From an uncultured Butyrivibrio sp. (GTDB lineage: Bacteria; Bacillota; Clostridia; Lachnospirales; Lachnospiraceae): 41,034 nt of DNA. The stretch is taken from positions 1-41,034 of the forward strand of contig CAMVLM010000015.1 in the NCBI GenBank assembly GCA_947168335.1, in the 5' to 3' direction. This document shows positions 25,660 through 34,271 of this stretch, one piece after another; the stretch's first letter is position 1, and each line of letters opens with the position of its first letter. The notes beneath the pieces are model-generated. The model was not told the origin of the DNA, did no database searches, and was given only the letters and a program-made list of their open reading frames with translations. The position numbers were made by a program, and so were the translations under genes.

Positions 25660-27618
25660 TTATTTCTTTTTATATGAAGCCTTTTTGGCTCCTGCCTTCT
25701 GCAGCAGCTTAACAACCTTGTTATAACGTGATTTTGAAGAAGCCTTTATTGTAACCTTTGCTGCATTTTTAATCTTACTGAATGCATTACTTCCAACCTT
25801 AGACAGCTTAGTACTGTTTAGTTCTATTTTGGTCAGTTTAGAGCACTTGTAAAACGACTTCTTTCCTATGCTTTTCAGGTTTGCAGCTCCCATAAGTTTG
25901 ATGCTTGCAAGTTTCTTACATCCATAAAAAGCATTACTTCCGATAGATGTCAGGTTCTTACCACCTGTGATGCTCTTAACCTTGCTGTTGTTCTTAAAGG
26001 CATTGTCAGCAATTGCTGTGACACTGTAATTCTTACCATTAAGACTAATATTAGAAAGAATATTCACTGTTCCTGCACTGCTGCCACTGAGTGATACAGT
26101 ATCAAGTCCTGTGATAACATATTTTGATCCCGAATAACTTATTTCTGTTCCAATAGGTGCGCATACGCTCACGGTGCATGATGTTGCAACTCCGCCATCA
26201 GCCGGTTTAATGGTTACCACAGCATTTCCAACGCTTACACCGGTAACAGTATTACCGCTTACAGATACAACACTTGGATTACTGCTTGTAAGTACCATAT
26301 TCTTATTTGTGGCATTTGCAGGCACAACATTTACGCTGAGACCTGAAGTACTTCCCTGGAAAATATTCTGAACTGCAGGTGCTGAGATACCGATTATCCA
26401 AATATTGGTATCTTTCGTATAATTCCCCGCTGCAAGGTAATTGTAAGTCCAGTGATTTCCGCGGGCAACCGGCATCCTGAATCCTACATATCCCGTGTTT
26501 GATGTTCTGACATGATAATTATTCAGAATTCCGTTTGCATATTCTTCTGTGGTTTTGTTAAAGAAATCATGGCGAAGTACACTCTCACCATCATCCCAGG
26601 TGGTGTCTGCTTCATACCAGTTACCATCCAGATTCACAATATTCCAGGCATGTCCACCCTGACTGGTCTTTGTTCCACCATCACCTGTTATTACCATCGC
26701 CGGAATACCAAGCCGTCCCAAAATAAGCTCAAAACCGGTTGAATATCCATCACATACTGCTTTACCTTTTACAAGAGATCCATATGCCGTATGAGCATAC
26801 ATGAAATAGCCATTATTTCCTGCTCTATAGCAAGAATCATCATATTCAAGCGAATAAGTGCTGCAGTAATAATCGTGAGCCTTAAGCTCATTCAATGCAC
26901 TCCATGTACTTGTTGCACCTGATGACTTGATAGCCGCAACAATAGTATTAAGACTGTTGTTAATACTTGCATTGTAAGAAGCAAAATTACTGTCATCAGC
27001 GTATGCAGCCATTATGATATAGCTTTTATACTTATTATTCTTTGCCTTTGTTGCCCCATAATATGCCACATAACACATATACAGTTCAACATGATCCGGA
27101 TGATCATAATAAACAGCTTCCTGTGCTCTGTTTACAGCAATTCCAAGTGCCTTGTCAGAGGCAAATTTCGCAGCGAATGGCTTGCTATCAGTGTAAAAAG
27201 TATATTTATGCTTGTCATACTCAGTTTCATTATTCAGGTATTTATACTTTACATAATTGCCGCTCTCAACAGCCTTATAAATAGCCTCGTACAAAATCTT
27301 CTCTTCAGCTGACAGATAATTGTAATGAGAACCTGTACTAAGAGTTACATTGAGAGTTACCGGAGAAAACGTCTCATCTTCAGAAGTATCATCTTCTATA
27401 ACATCCCTGATTCCGATAGAATGTGCCTGAGGCAAATCGTCCGATATAAACCTTTCTGACGCAGCATTGACATTTACGCCAAATAAAACACCGGCACTGA
27501 TGAAAGCGGCAGCAACCGCCGCAAAGAAATTCCTTCCATAATGTCTCTGTTTACTGCTTGCAGTCCTACTCCGTTCATGTCTGCCTTTTTGTGTAAAAAA
27601 TCCATTGTTCATAAGCAT
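25660..27618 (-). CDS. Exported transglutaminase-like/Ig-like/BspA leucine-rich repeat protein (first paralog)
   Basis: A 652-residue protein with the same architecture as its neighbour: an unusually long basic N-region, a signal segment (about 31-52, ending NVNAAS), and an acidic linker. A helical unit is followed by a transglutaminase core with Cys289 (GKAVCDGYS), His323 (GGHAWNIV) and Asp338 (WYEADTTW). A Big-type domain (SSNPSVVSVSGNTVTGVSVG) and BspA-type leucine-rich repeats (AFKNNSKV, AFYGCKKL, SFYKCSKL) come next, then a Lys-rich tail. No cell-wall sorting motif is seen. AGGGGA lies 6 bases before the ATG at 27618; two neighbouring ATGs are possible. It starts 37 bases after the sortase stop and is probably co-transcribed with it. 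Confidence 0.85.
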   Translation of the reverse strand: MLMNNGFFTQKGRHERSRTASSKQRHYGRNFFAAVAAAFISAGVLFGVNVNAASERFISDDLPQAHSIGIRDVIEDDTSEDETFSPVTLNVTLSTGSHYNYLSAEEKILYEAIYKAVESGNYVKYKYLNNETEYDKHKYTFYTDSKPFAAKFASDKALGIAVNRAQEAVYYDHPDHVELYMCYVAYYGATKAKNNKYKSYIIMAAYADDSNFASYNASINNSLNTIVAAIKSSGATSTWSALNELKAHDYYCSTYSLEYDDSCYRAGNNGYFMYAHTAYGSLVKGKAVCDGYSTGFELILGRLGIPAMVITGDGGTKTSQGGHAWNIVNLDGNWYEADTTWDDGESVLRHDFFNKTTEEYANGILNNYHVRTSNTGYVGFRMPVARGNHWTYNYLAAGNYTKDTNIWIIGISAPAVQNIFQGSTSGLSVNVVPANATNKNMVLTSSNPSVVSVSGNTVTGVSVGNAVVTIKPADGGVATSCTVSVCAPIGTEISYSGSKYVITGLDTVSLSGSSAGTVNILSNISLNGKNYSVTAIADNAFKNNSKVKSITGGKNLTSIGSNAFYGCKKLASIKLMGAANLKSIGKKSFYKCSKLTKIELNSTKLSKVGSNAFSKIKNAAKVTIKASSKSRYNKVVKLLQKAGAKKASYKKK

Positions 27619-27654
27619 ACTGACTCCCCTCATTTTTGATGTATACTACACTTA

Positions 27655-28458
27655 TTAATTGTCTGTTTTTTTCGTTATATTGTCAATAAAAATACCATGA
27701 ACTACAAATCTTTTTCCGCTTCCACTCTCACCTGAACATGTGGACAGGGTAAGTAACGAAGAATGCTCATCAAAGCTTATATCAGACGGTATATTGTAAA
27801 CCGTCTGTTTCCTTATATATGAAATATAACTGTCATAATCATCCTCTGTTTTTACCTCCGTGTAACTTTCCGATCCTTCGGTTGTATGATAGTAGGCAAA
27901 AACTCTGTATCGTCTTACTCCGTCAGCAGTGTATACATATATATACGGATCATCCGCAAGAATATCCTTTTCTTTATTTTTGTAAATGCTCTTTAGCGCT
28001 CCGAACATGGATCCGTTCTTCATGTTGTGACCAAAGACCATATCGCTGTAGCCCTTGAAATTACTATTGCTGAGAACATCCATAAAAATACATCCGGCCT
28101 TATTGATTTTCCCCTCAAAAGTCTTATGAATGTACTCATCAATTGTTTTCTCCTTAACTACCGGATAACTTATGCCGGTTGCCGGAAAATACAGCCATCC
28201 GATGAAATCCGGATTTTCCTCAAGCAAAGCGTCATAATCAATATCAAGATCAGGAGCATATGCTTCCTCTTTGGAATCATCTGTTTCATCCGCACTCTGC
28301 TGACTTTTTCTCACGTACTTTCCCGTAATGCTGCCATATTCATTATCAGCAATCGCATATTCCTTCTGATCACGGTAAATCATTACAGCTTCATAGACCA
28401 CTACAACAAGAAGTGCTGCAACTATAATCCATCTGATAATATTACCTGCCTTTTTCAA
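27655..28458 (-). CDS. Class B sortase
   Basis: A 267-residue membrane protein with an N-terminal anchor (about 8-25) and a sortase fold. The catalytic residues are His in VFGHNMKNGSMF, Cys in TLSTCSGES and Arg in GKRFVVHG; NPDFIGWLYFPATGISYPVV is the usual class B entry strand. Sortase B enzymes cleave NPQTN-like or related signals and link proteins to peptidoglycan or pili. The start codon is TTG, one base after the dinB stop, with AAGGGAG inside the end of dinB, so translation is probably coupled. No substrate with a recognisable sorting signal is in this window. Confidence 0.9.
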   Translation of the reverse strand: MKKAGNIIRWIIVAALLVVVVYEAVMIYRDQKEYAIADNEYGSITGKYVRKSQQSADETDDSKEEAYAPDLDIDYDALLEENPDFIGWLYFPATGISYPVVKEKTIDEYIHKTFEGKINKAGCIFMDVLSNSNFKGYSDMVFGHNMKNGSMFGALKSIYKNKEKDILADDPYIYVYTADGVRRYRVFAYYHTTEGSESYTEVKTEDDYDSYISYIRKQTVYNIPSDISFDEHSSLLTLSTCSGESGSGKRFVVHGIFIDNITKKTDN

Positions 28459-28459
28459 C

Positions 28460-29848
28460 TCAAACTCCCTTTCTGATCACGCCATCACCGAATCTGTTCT
28501 TCAGTGCCTGCTCCATTTTATCCAGCTTTTCCTCTTTTTCTTTCCTTTCCTTCTCGGCTCTGATTTCTTTTTGTCCGCTATTTAACCAGTCAAAGATATT
28601 CCCCTGCCTGTACTCTCCCCTGTCAAGATGGTCAACACCCACTCCCACCAGTCTGATGTGCGTATCATCCTCAAAAAGCCCGTTTTCTCCCGTCAAAAGA
28701 TTGCCAAACAGAATCATTGCGTTTTCGTATATGATATCCGCATCATTGGTGGAGTCAGACAATTTCATCTGTCGCGAAAAGCGCTTAAACTCCGATGTTT
28801 TAACCTGAACACTCACCGTTCCTCCGAAAACTCCATCCTTCTTAAGTCTGGAGGATACCTTATCGGAAAGGTGTCTTACTATAGGAGGCATATCCGTATC
28901 ATAGTTTGCAGAGGTTATATCACTTGAAGTAGTGGTTTCATTTGAATAACTTTTTGCATCCTCCACCTCCGGGTGGACAGTATCAGAGCCTGCTCCATTA
29001 GCGCTTAAATGTATGTACTTCCCTGTTTTATCACCAAGCTGTGACTTTAAAAGCTCCTCATCATAGGCCGCTGCATCACCAATTGTTTTAAGTCCTATGG
29101 AACGTAGCCTGTCCGCCGTCTTTTACCCGTATCCACAAAGATCCCCTATATCCAGCGGCCACATCTTCTTCTCAATTTCCCAGGGATAAAGCGTATGAGT
29201 TCTGTCAGGTTTGGTAAAGTCACTTGCCATCTTTGCAAGAAGTTTATTGACAGATACACCTACATTTACTGTAAACCCAAGTCTGGCCTTTATCTCCAAT
29301 CGTATTGCCGCAGCCAGATTAAGGGGGAATCCCTCTCGGAGATTCTTTATATCATCCTCTAACGAGTTTGATAAATCACTAAGGTGCTTATCTCTCAATA
29401 TGTATTCAAAAGGGTCCTCCATTAGCGAAAGCCCATAAAAATTCCTTAGCTCATTTTCAAGATGCGCTCTCACATTCATTGCCGAAAGATCCGTGACATC
29501 AAGAAATGCCTCATCTATTGAAGCTTTCTGTAAAACAGGCGAATACTCAAGAAGAATATCCATAAACGCATGTGAAAACTTCCGGTAGGTCGTAAAGTCC
29601 GATGACACCACAACAAGCTTAGGGCACTTCTGAAGCGCACTGTTTATCGGTTCAGCAGTCTGAATTCCGTATTTCTTTGCCGGGATTGATTTTGCAGTAA
29701 CTATTCCATGTCTTGTTTTCACATCTCCGCCTACTACTGACGGAATTGTTCTTAAATCCACGGCATCCGGATCATCCTGAAGTCTTTTGACCGCTGTCCA
29801 GGACAGGAAGGCAGAATTAACATCTATATGAAAAATAATTCGATTCAT
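28460..29848 (-). pseudogene. dinB: DNA polymerase IV gene interrupted by one in-frame stop
   Basis: The frame from the ATG at 29848 (GGGAGG upstream) to 28460 would encode 462 residues of a Y-family polymerase but contains one TAA at 29123-29125. Upstream are the palm and fingers with FHIDVNSAFLSW, YGIQTAEPI, ASIDEAFLDVTD and VGVSVNKLLAKMASDFTKPD. The stop falls in the helix-hairpin-helix motif GYG*KTADRLRSIGLKT, where relatives carry Lys, so AAA to TAA is the simplest explanation. Beyond it lie the thumb, a Ser/Thr-rich linker, and the little-finger domain (GGTVSVQVKTSEFKRFSRQ). No frameshift is involved. Loss of the last 40 percent would remove DNA grip; readthrough or a sequencing error remains possible. 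Confidence 0.85.
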
Positions 29849-29904
29849 TTGTTTCCTCCCTTCCCGGCTCATGCCTTGTTTTTATGTATTTTATTTTACA
29901 TAAA

Positions 29905-29950
29905 ACAGCCTGACCGCGAAAGGAGGAATCTCATACCGCAGCCAGGCTGT
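29905..29950 (-). terminator. Probable terminator after phoH-like gene
   Basis: ACAGCCTG pairs with CAGGCTGT with an inner GCG/CGC match around a long loop; on the minus strand it is followed by TTTTAT, a short U run. Confidence 0.55.
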
Positions 29951-29969
29951 CCCAAAAAACATATTTAAT

Positions 29970-31361
29970 TTACAGTATAACCTTATCCCTCATTCTGCCT
30001 ATTGCATCCATAGCAAGTTTACTTCTCTCACACTCCTCGGTGGAAAGAGTTATCTGCCAGCAAAGCTCACTTCCCTTCATATGTTCAGATGCATATGAAA
30101 GTCCGTTTGTTCTCTCATCAAGGAAAGGTCTGTCTATCTGGTTTGGATCTCCGAGAAGAATAATCTTGGTATCCTTACCTGCTCTTGTAATTATTCCCTT
30201 GGCCTGAGCCGGAGTCATATTCTGAGCCTCATCGATTATAAGATAAGTCTTTAAAATAGAACGGCCTCTTATGAAATTAAGAGCTTCTGCCTGAACTATT
30301 CCCCTGTCAAAGATCTCATCCGTCTTCCCCTCAAGCTCCTTCTCATCCTTGTAGCGCTCCTCTTCATTGGAGTCAATGAGCTGCTCAAGGTTGTCTATTA
30401 CGGGACGAAGAAGCGGGCCAATCTTATCCTGCTCATCACCGGGTAAAAATCCGATATCATCATCAAACTGTGAATTCGGTCTGCACACAAGAATTCTTCT
30501 GTATTCACCTGTGGGTCTGTTGATCATCTTCTCAAGGCCAACAGCCAGTGAGTAGAAAGTCTTGGCGGTTCCTGCCATTCCCTTGACGATAACAAGAGGT
30601 GCCTTCTCAGCAGGCTGCATCAGTGCTTCCTGAAGGAAATACTGACCTGCATTCCTGGGTGTAACACCATAAGGCTGTGCCTTCTCAAACTCAAGCTTGC
30701 GGATGACACCGTGGTCAACCCTTCCCATCTGAGTCTTGTTCATGGACTGATCACCCTGCAGAATTACAAATTCGTTCTCATATAAAACCGGTGTCTGTTT
30801 TTCTCCGTTTTCATCACAGACATATACCTGATCTACCGGAACACCTTTTCTTCTGAATTCCTTAAAAATCTCTTCCGGAGCAAATACGCGAATTCTTCCT
30901 GCATACTGCTCACCATGTGATACTACCTGTTCAGTTGTAAAATCCTGAGCTGCAATTCCAAGAAGCTGCGCTTTGATTCGCATGAGTATATCCTTTGTAA
31001 CCAGGATTACCTTTTCCTTGTGGGTCTCTGAAAGTCCCTTGCACACTCTTAAAATACGGTTGTCTGACTTATACTCAACCATATCGCTTGGCAATTCAAC
31101 ATCCTTATAATTCTTCTCAATTCTAAAGATGGCGCCATCCTGTAGCTCTACTCCTTCTGTCAGATCTCCTTTCTCTCTTAAGGCTTCCAGCAGCCTTATC
31201 ACTTCCCGGACATTGGCACCGCGTTCTCCCTCGTCACGCTTGTGCGTATCCAATTCTTCAAGTACCACCAGCGGCAGAACGACGTCATTATCGTCGAAGC
31301 ATCTGAGCGCGTGGGGCGCCTGAATGAGGACATTAGTATCGAGTACATAGATTTTTTTCAT
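29970..31361 (-). CDS. PIN-PhoH family protein (PhoH2/YlaK type)
   Basis: A 463-residue cytoplasmic protein. The N-terminal PIN ribonuclease domain begins YVLDTNVLIQAP with further acidic residues in VVLEELDTHK, DNRILRVC and LVTKDILMR. A middle linker is followed by the PhoH ATPase: P-loop GMAGTAKT (around residue 265; the family usually has GTGKT), VCRPNSQFDDDIGFLPGD, YLIIDEAQNMTPAQAKGI (Walker B) and KIILLGDPNQIDRPFLD. Characterised PhoH2 proteins unwind and cut RNA. The ATG is at 31361. It is divergent from the coiled-coil gene. The Gly-to-Ala change in the P-loop may be normal for this lineage. Confidence 0.88.
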   Translation of the reverse strand: MKKIYVLDTNVLIQAPHALRCFDDNDVVLPLVVLEELDTHKRDEGERGANVREVIRLLEALREKGDLTEGVELQDGAIFRIEKNYKDVELPSDMVEYKSDNRILRVCKGLSETHKEKVILVTKDILMRIKAQLLGIAAQDFTTEQVVSHGEQYAGRIRVFAPEEIFKEFRRKGVPVDQVYVCDENGEKQTPVLYENEFVILQGDQSMNKTQMGRVDHGVIRKLEFEKAQPYGVTPRNAGQYFLQEALMQPAEKAPLVIVKGMAGTAKTFYSLAVGLEKMINRPTGEYRRILVCRPNSQFDDDIGFLPGDEQDKIGPLLRPVIDNLEQLIDSNEEERYKDEKELEGKTDEIFDRGIVQAEALNFIRGRSILKTYLIIDEAQNMTPAQAKGIITRAGKDTKIILLGDPNQIDRPFLDERTNGLSYASEHMKGSELCWQITLSTEECERSKLAMDAIGRMRDKVIL

Positions 31362-31494
31362 GCACTATCCCCCTCTTTTTATGTGATAACATTGCTCCTT
31401 TGTCTGAGGTATTATCTTTTAATCAATTATACCATATTTTGTATGTGATAAAAGAAATAATTACAAGGAATTGTGCTTAATATGGTCAAATCCA

Positions 31495-31523
31495 TTTTCA
31501 AACCTTTTATTCTGCGTTATACT
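31495..31523 (+). promoter_or_regulatory. Promoter of the coiled-coil protein gene
   Basis: TTTTCA and TATACT are 17 bases apart in the divergent intergenic region, about 63 bases before the start. Confidence 0.4.
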
Positions 31524-31585
31524 TATGTTGAGATATTAAGTCCATATTTCATATGAGAACAACTTTATTTCAGGGGGCTTGAACA

Positions 31586-32857
31586 TTGGCACTATTTGGG
31601 CGTAATGAATTTGATGAACTGGATAATGATTATATACCGCTTGAAGAGTTCGCTCCCACACTGAGCAGACAGGAGGTAATCAAGCGAAGAAAGCTGGCCG
31701 ATCTGATTGGCCCTATCAGGGATATTCCCTTTGCACTTCAAAAGAGACGCGATCAGATTGAAAGTGACCTTGACTCCTTTTCCTCAGATCAGGATGCAAC
31801 TTATGACAAAGCACTTCAGGAGCTTCTTTTGGCATCTCAGAAACAGATGGGACACATCAGTGATGTGAAGACTCTCCAGAAAACCATGGAACAGGTCAAA
31901 GCCGCCGCTGCATCCCTTGGCAGCACTGTTGCAAGTGCTCCGGAATCACCGGCATCCAGAAATTTCATGGCAGACATTGAGATACCGCAGATTGATCTTC
32001 CAAAGCTTTCTCAGGAATACATGCCCGATCAGGAGCTTGTTGAACAGATCCGCAGCTACTCTTCTTTTTCACACATCCTGAAAAAGTCTGTTGAGTATGC
32101 GCTGTCATCAATCGATCAATACCACGAACAGGTCAGGAAGCTTTCAGAGCAGAAAGAAGCTTTAAGCGCACTTGCTTCCAGCGCCGACCTTCTTGCCCTG
32201 CACACTACTATCGACGCCACACACATGAATGAAGAATGCAGGGATTTTTCCACTAAGGTTGCAGGCGAAATCAGCGATCTGTCCAGGAAAATACATGAAG
32301 TCTCCGCTGCTCTTGATGCTGAACTGGAAATTCTCGAGAATGGTTTTAACACAGTCAGAAGCTCCATGGACACTGTACAGTCCGCTCACCGTGACTGCAT
32401 CAAATATGCGGATATGTATTCTGTTTCAAGCAATGAATATTACAGACAGAGTACAAATTATACCAACATCCTTATCAGCAGCCTCTCCTCTTTAAACAAG
32501 GAGTTCCGGCAGACTCTTAAGAAAAAGGACTCAGCCATCAAAGACTATCTTAAGGCTTTTGATTCCTTCTGTAAGAAGATTGAGAAATCATATAAAACTC
32601 TTTATACCAAAAACGAAGGCATCATGGGCGTTATGGACGGATGTATCCGCGGCGCTTCATCTCTTTCCGATGAGATGACCGAAACCATGAAGCAGATCAC
32701 TGAATTAAGAAAAAGCATTTCCGCCATAAGAAAAACAGACGCCGTAAGAAAAGACAAATATTCCAAGGCTCTCTTAAAAGCTTTTGATGCTGATCTTTTG
32801 TGGCTGAATAAAAAGATAGAAGACACTTTTGATAAAGCTGAAGCAGACGAAATATAG
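31586..32857 (+). CDS. Coiled-coil protein of unknown function
   Basis: A 423-residue soluble protein without signal peptide or membrane segment. It starts MALFGRNEFDELDNDYIPLEE and then is mostly long amphipathic helices with heptad patterns (about 45-120, 150-300 and 300-415), interrupted by an Ala/Ser/Pro linker and the PQIDLPKLSQEYMP segment near residue 140. I do not recognise a catalytic motif. The start is TTG with AGGGGG 8 bases upstream. Such proteins can be cytoskeletal, toxic-anion-resistance-like or envelope-associated, but nothing here decides. It is monocistronic with its own strong terminator. Confidence 0.7.
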   Translation: MALFGRNEFDELDNDYIPLEEFAPTLSRQEVIKRRKLADLIGPIRDIPFALQKRRDQIESDLDSFSSDQDATYDKALQELLLASQKQMGHISDVKTLQKTMEQVKAAAASLGSTVASAPESPASRNFMADIEIPQIDLPKLSQEYMPDQELVEQIRSYSSFSHILKKSVEYALSSIDQYHEQVRKLSEQKEALSALASSADLLALHTTIDATHMNEECRDFSTKVAGEISDLSRKIHEVSAALDAELEILENGFNTVRSSMDTVQSAHRDCIKYADMYSVSSNEYYRQSTNYTNILISSLSSLNKEFRQTLKKKDSAIKDYLKAFDSFCKKIEKSYKTLYTKNEGIMGVMDGCIRGASSLSDEMTETMKQITELRKSISAIRKTDAVRKDKYSKALLKAFDADLLWLNKKIEDTFDKAEADEI

Positions 32858-32871
32858 TACATATGATAAAC

Positions 32872-32903
32872 AAAATGACCGGTGCCAAGGCACCGGTCAT
32901 TTT
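32872..32903. terminator. Terminator after the coiled-coil gene
   Basis: A perfect stem, AAAATGACCGGTGCC with its complement around AA, with T run TTTT on the forward side and the same on the reverse. Confidence 0.8.
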
Positions 32904-33163
32904 CCCTCATATAAAACTAAAACCGCAGAACGATTTATACTAACGCATCATTGCGTCGCGTTATCTAATCAAGAAATAACATAAGTTGATTTTATCACAA
33001 TGGAACACATTTGCAACCCCTATAATAATTTTTATATTTTTTTTATAATTTGAGGCTGTTTTTATTATTGATTAGAAACTTATAAACTCGCTCTCAATTC
33101 AGCAAATACGCATTTATCGCTATTTGAGGAAACTATTTCATTTGTTATATTCTCCAAAATTAA
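32904..33163. other. AT-rich intergenic stretch, no gene seen
   Basis: About 260 bases between the terminator and the end of the xylanase remnant. It is very AT-rich with long T runs. Apart from a short ACGCA/TGCGT repeat near 32943-32957 I see no open frame, RNA gene or promoter I can support. Confidence 0.5.
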
Positions 33164-34060
33164 TCAATTTACATGTTTCCACATTACGGATTTTATTTTC
33201 TCATATGCAGGTTTGGGCTGATAATTTTTATCAAAAATTCGTGAATTTGTGGTGTCCTCCTGACGATAATGGTCCACAAGGCCGAACAATGTGACATTGG
33301 TTATATTCGCAGGGCCTCCGTTATCAGAATCCATCTCATATAACAATTCAAAGATTTCCTCATACTTGTCAGCCTGTTTCTCAAACATCTCATCTGTTTC
33401 ACTATCAACACCAACAGAAAGCTCAGTTACCTGTATCTCAAGATCAAGTGTTGCAAATCTCGTCATAGCCTTTTTTATATCAGACATAGGCGGATAATCT
33501 ATCCCCCAGTAGCCCTGCATTCCTATGCCGTCAATAAGCCCTTTTTCCTTTAATTCCGAACAGAGATTATAAATTCCTGTGGTCTTGGGCGTCTGATAAG
33601 TGTTGTAATCGTTGTAGAAAAGCTTAACATCGCTGTCTGCATATTTTCTTGCATAGGTAAATGCCAGCTCTACGTAATCAGGTCCTATGGTGTCATACCA
33701 GGGATTGGGTTCATCACCGCACTTTGTTCTGCACATGAAATCACTTTCAGGATCAGCGCTTTCAGGATCAACTGCCTCATTTACAACGTCCCAGCAATAA
33801 ATAACACCGGGATATTCTGTCTGAACATGTGTCAGCAGCTGCTTTATATAACTCTCCATTCGCATACTCATAGTCTCTTTATCAACGTATGCTCCATCAT
33901 CCGTGTAGCCTTCTCTGAAAAACCATCCCGGAGCCTGTGTATGCCATACAAGAGTATGTCCGCGCATCTTCATCCCGTTTTCCTTACACCACTCCAGTGT
34001 GGGATCAATGGAGATAGTAAAAACCTGGCTGAAAACCGATCCTTTGATGGAAGAAAAATA
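33164..34060 (-). pseudogene. 5'-truncated GH10 endo-1,4-beta-xylanase
   Basis: The C-terminal two-thirds of a GH10 barrel: KMRGHTLVWHTQAPGWF, the acid/base Glu in WDVVNEAVDP, LFYNDYNTYQ, GIGMQGYWG, the nucleophile Glu in IQVTELSVGV, and a closing NVTLFGLVDHYRQ. Upstream, homology can be followed in frame to about 34020 (SIDPTLEWCKENGM), then turns into unrelated sequence and a stop near 34070. The first roughly 100 residues of the barrel, including the strand with the ENxxKP motif, and any signal peptide are missing. An ATG at 33973 exists but has no ribosome site. A closed TIM barrel cannot form, so it is probably inactive. The intact ancestor would have hydrolysed xylan outside the cell. 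Confidence 0.82.
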
Positions 34061-34113
34061 CAGACGCAGGGTTCAGAAAGTATGTGATATAAACGACAGA
34101 TGCTGTGTCCCCG

Positions 34114-34143
34114 TTGACAAATTATAATTCTTATAAGAATAAT
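34114..34143 (+). promoter_or_regulatory. Promoter-like element before a small terminator-ended transcript
   Basis: TTGACA (consensus -35) and AATAAT (5 of 6 matches to the -10) are 18 bases apart. Transcription would start near 34150, just ahead of two hairpins. Confidence 0.45.
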
Positions 34144-34149
34144 CAAATC

Positions 34150-34219
34150 CGCATATCTTCCAGATATCCGACAAAAAAACTTTAGGGTGAAATTTTCGTT
34201 TTCACTCTAAAGTTTTTAT
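34150..34219 (+). ncRNA. Possible short RNA or attenuated leader upstream of the LRV gene
   Basis: Downstream of the promoter-like element are a 6-bp hairpin (ATATCT/AGATAT, 34153-34167) and a strong intrinsic terminator at 34178-34217 (AACTTTAGGGTGAAA paired with TTTCACTCTAAAGTT, then TTTTTATT). No protein gene fits between them. It could be a free RNA of about 70 nucleotides, a leader with a transcription-attenuation switch for the gene at 34272, or just a leftover terminator. Sequence alone does not choose. Confidence 0.35.
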
Positions 34220-34271
34220 TAATTTATGTCGTAATTATTTGTGGTAGAAAAAATAAAAAGGAGTCCACATC

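Noticed and set aside
21625..27618. LPXTG or NPQTN sorting signals at the ends of the LRR proteins
   Set aside because: All three end in a Lys-rich tail after the repeats, with no hydrophobic segment.
29100..29130. Programmed frameshift in dinB
   Set aside because: The two halves are in the same frame; only one stop codon separates them, so no frameshift is needed.
32904..33163. CRISPR array, tRNA or other RNA gene in the AT-rich gap
   Set aside because: No spaced repeats, cloverleaf or conserved RNA motif could be found; the same negative holds for the rest of the window.
33973..33975. Internal ATG as true start of a short xylanase
   Set aside because: There is no ribosome site, GH10 homology continues upstream of it, and the fold would lack its first strands.
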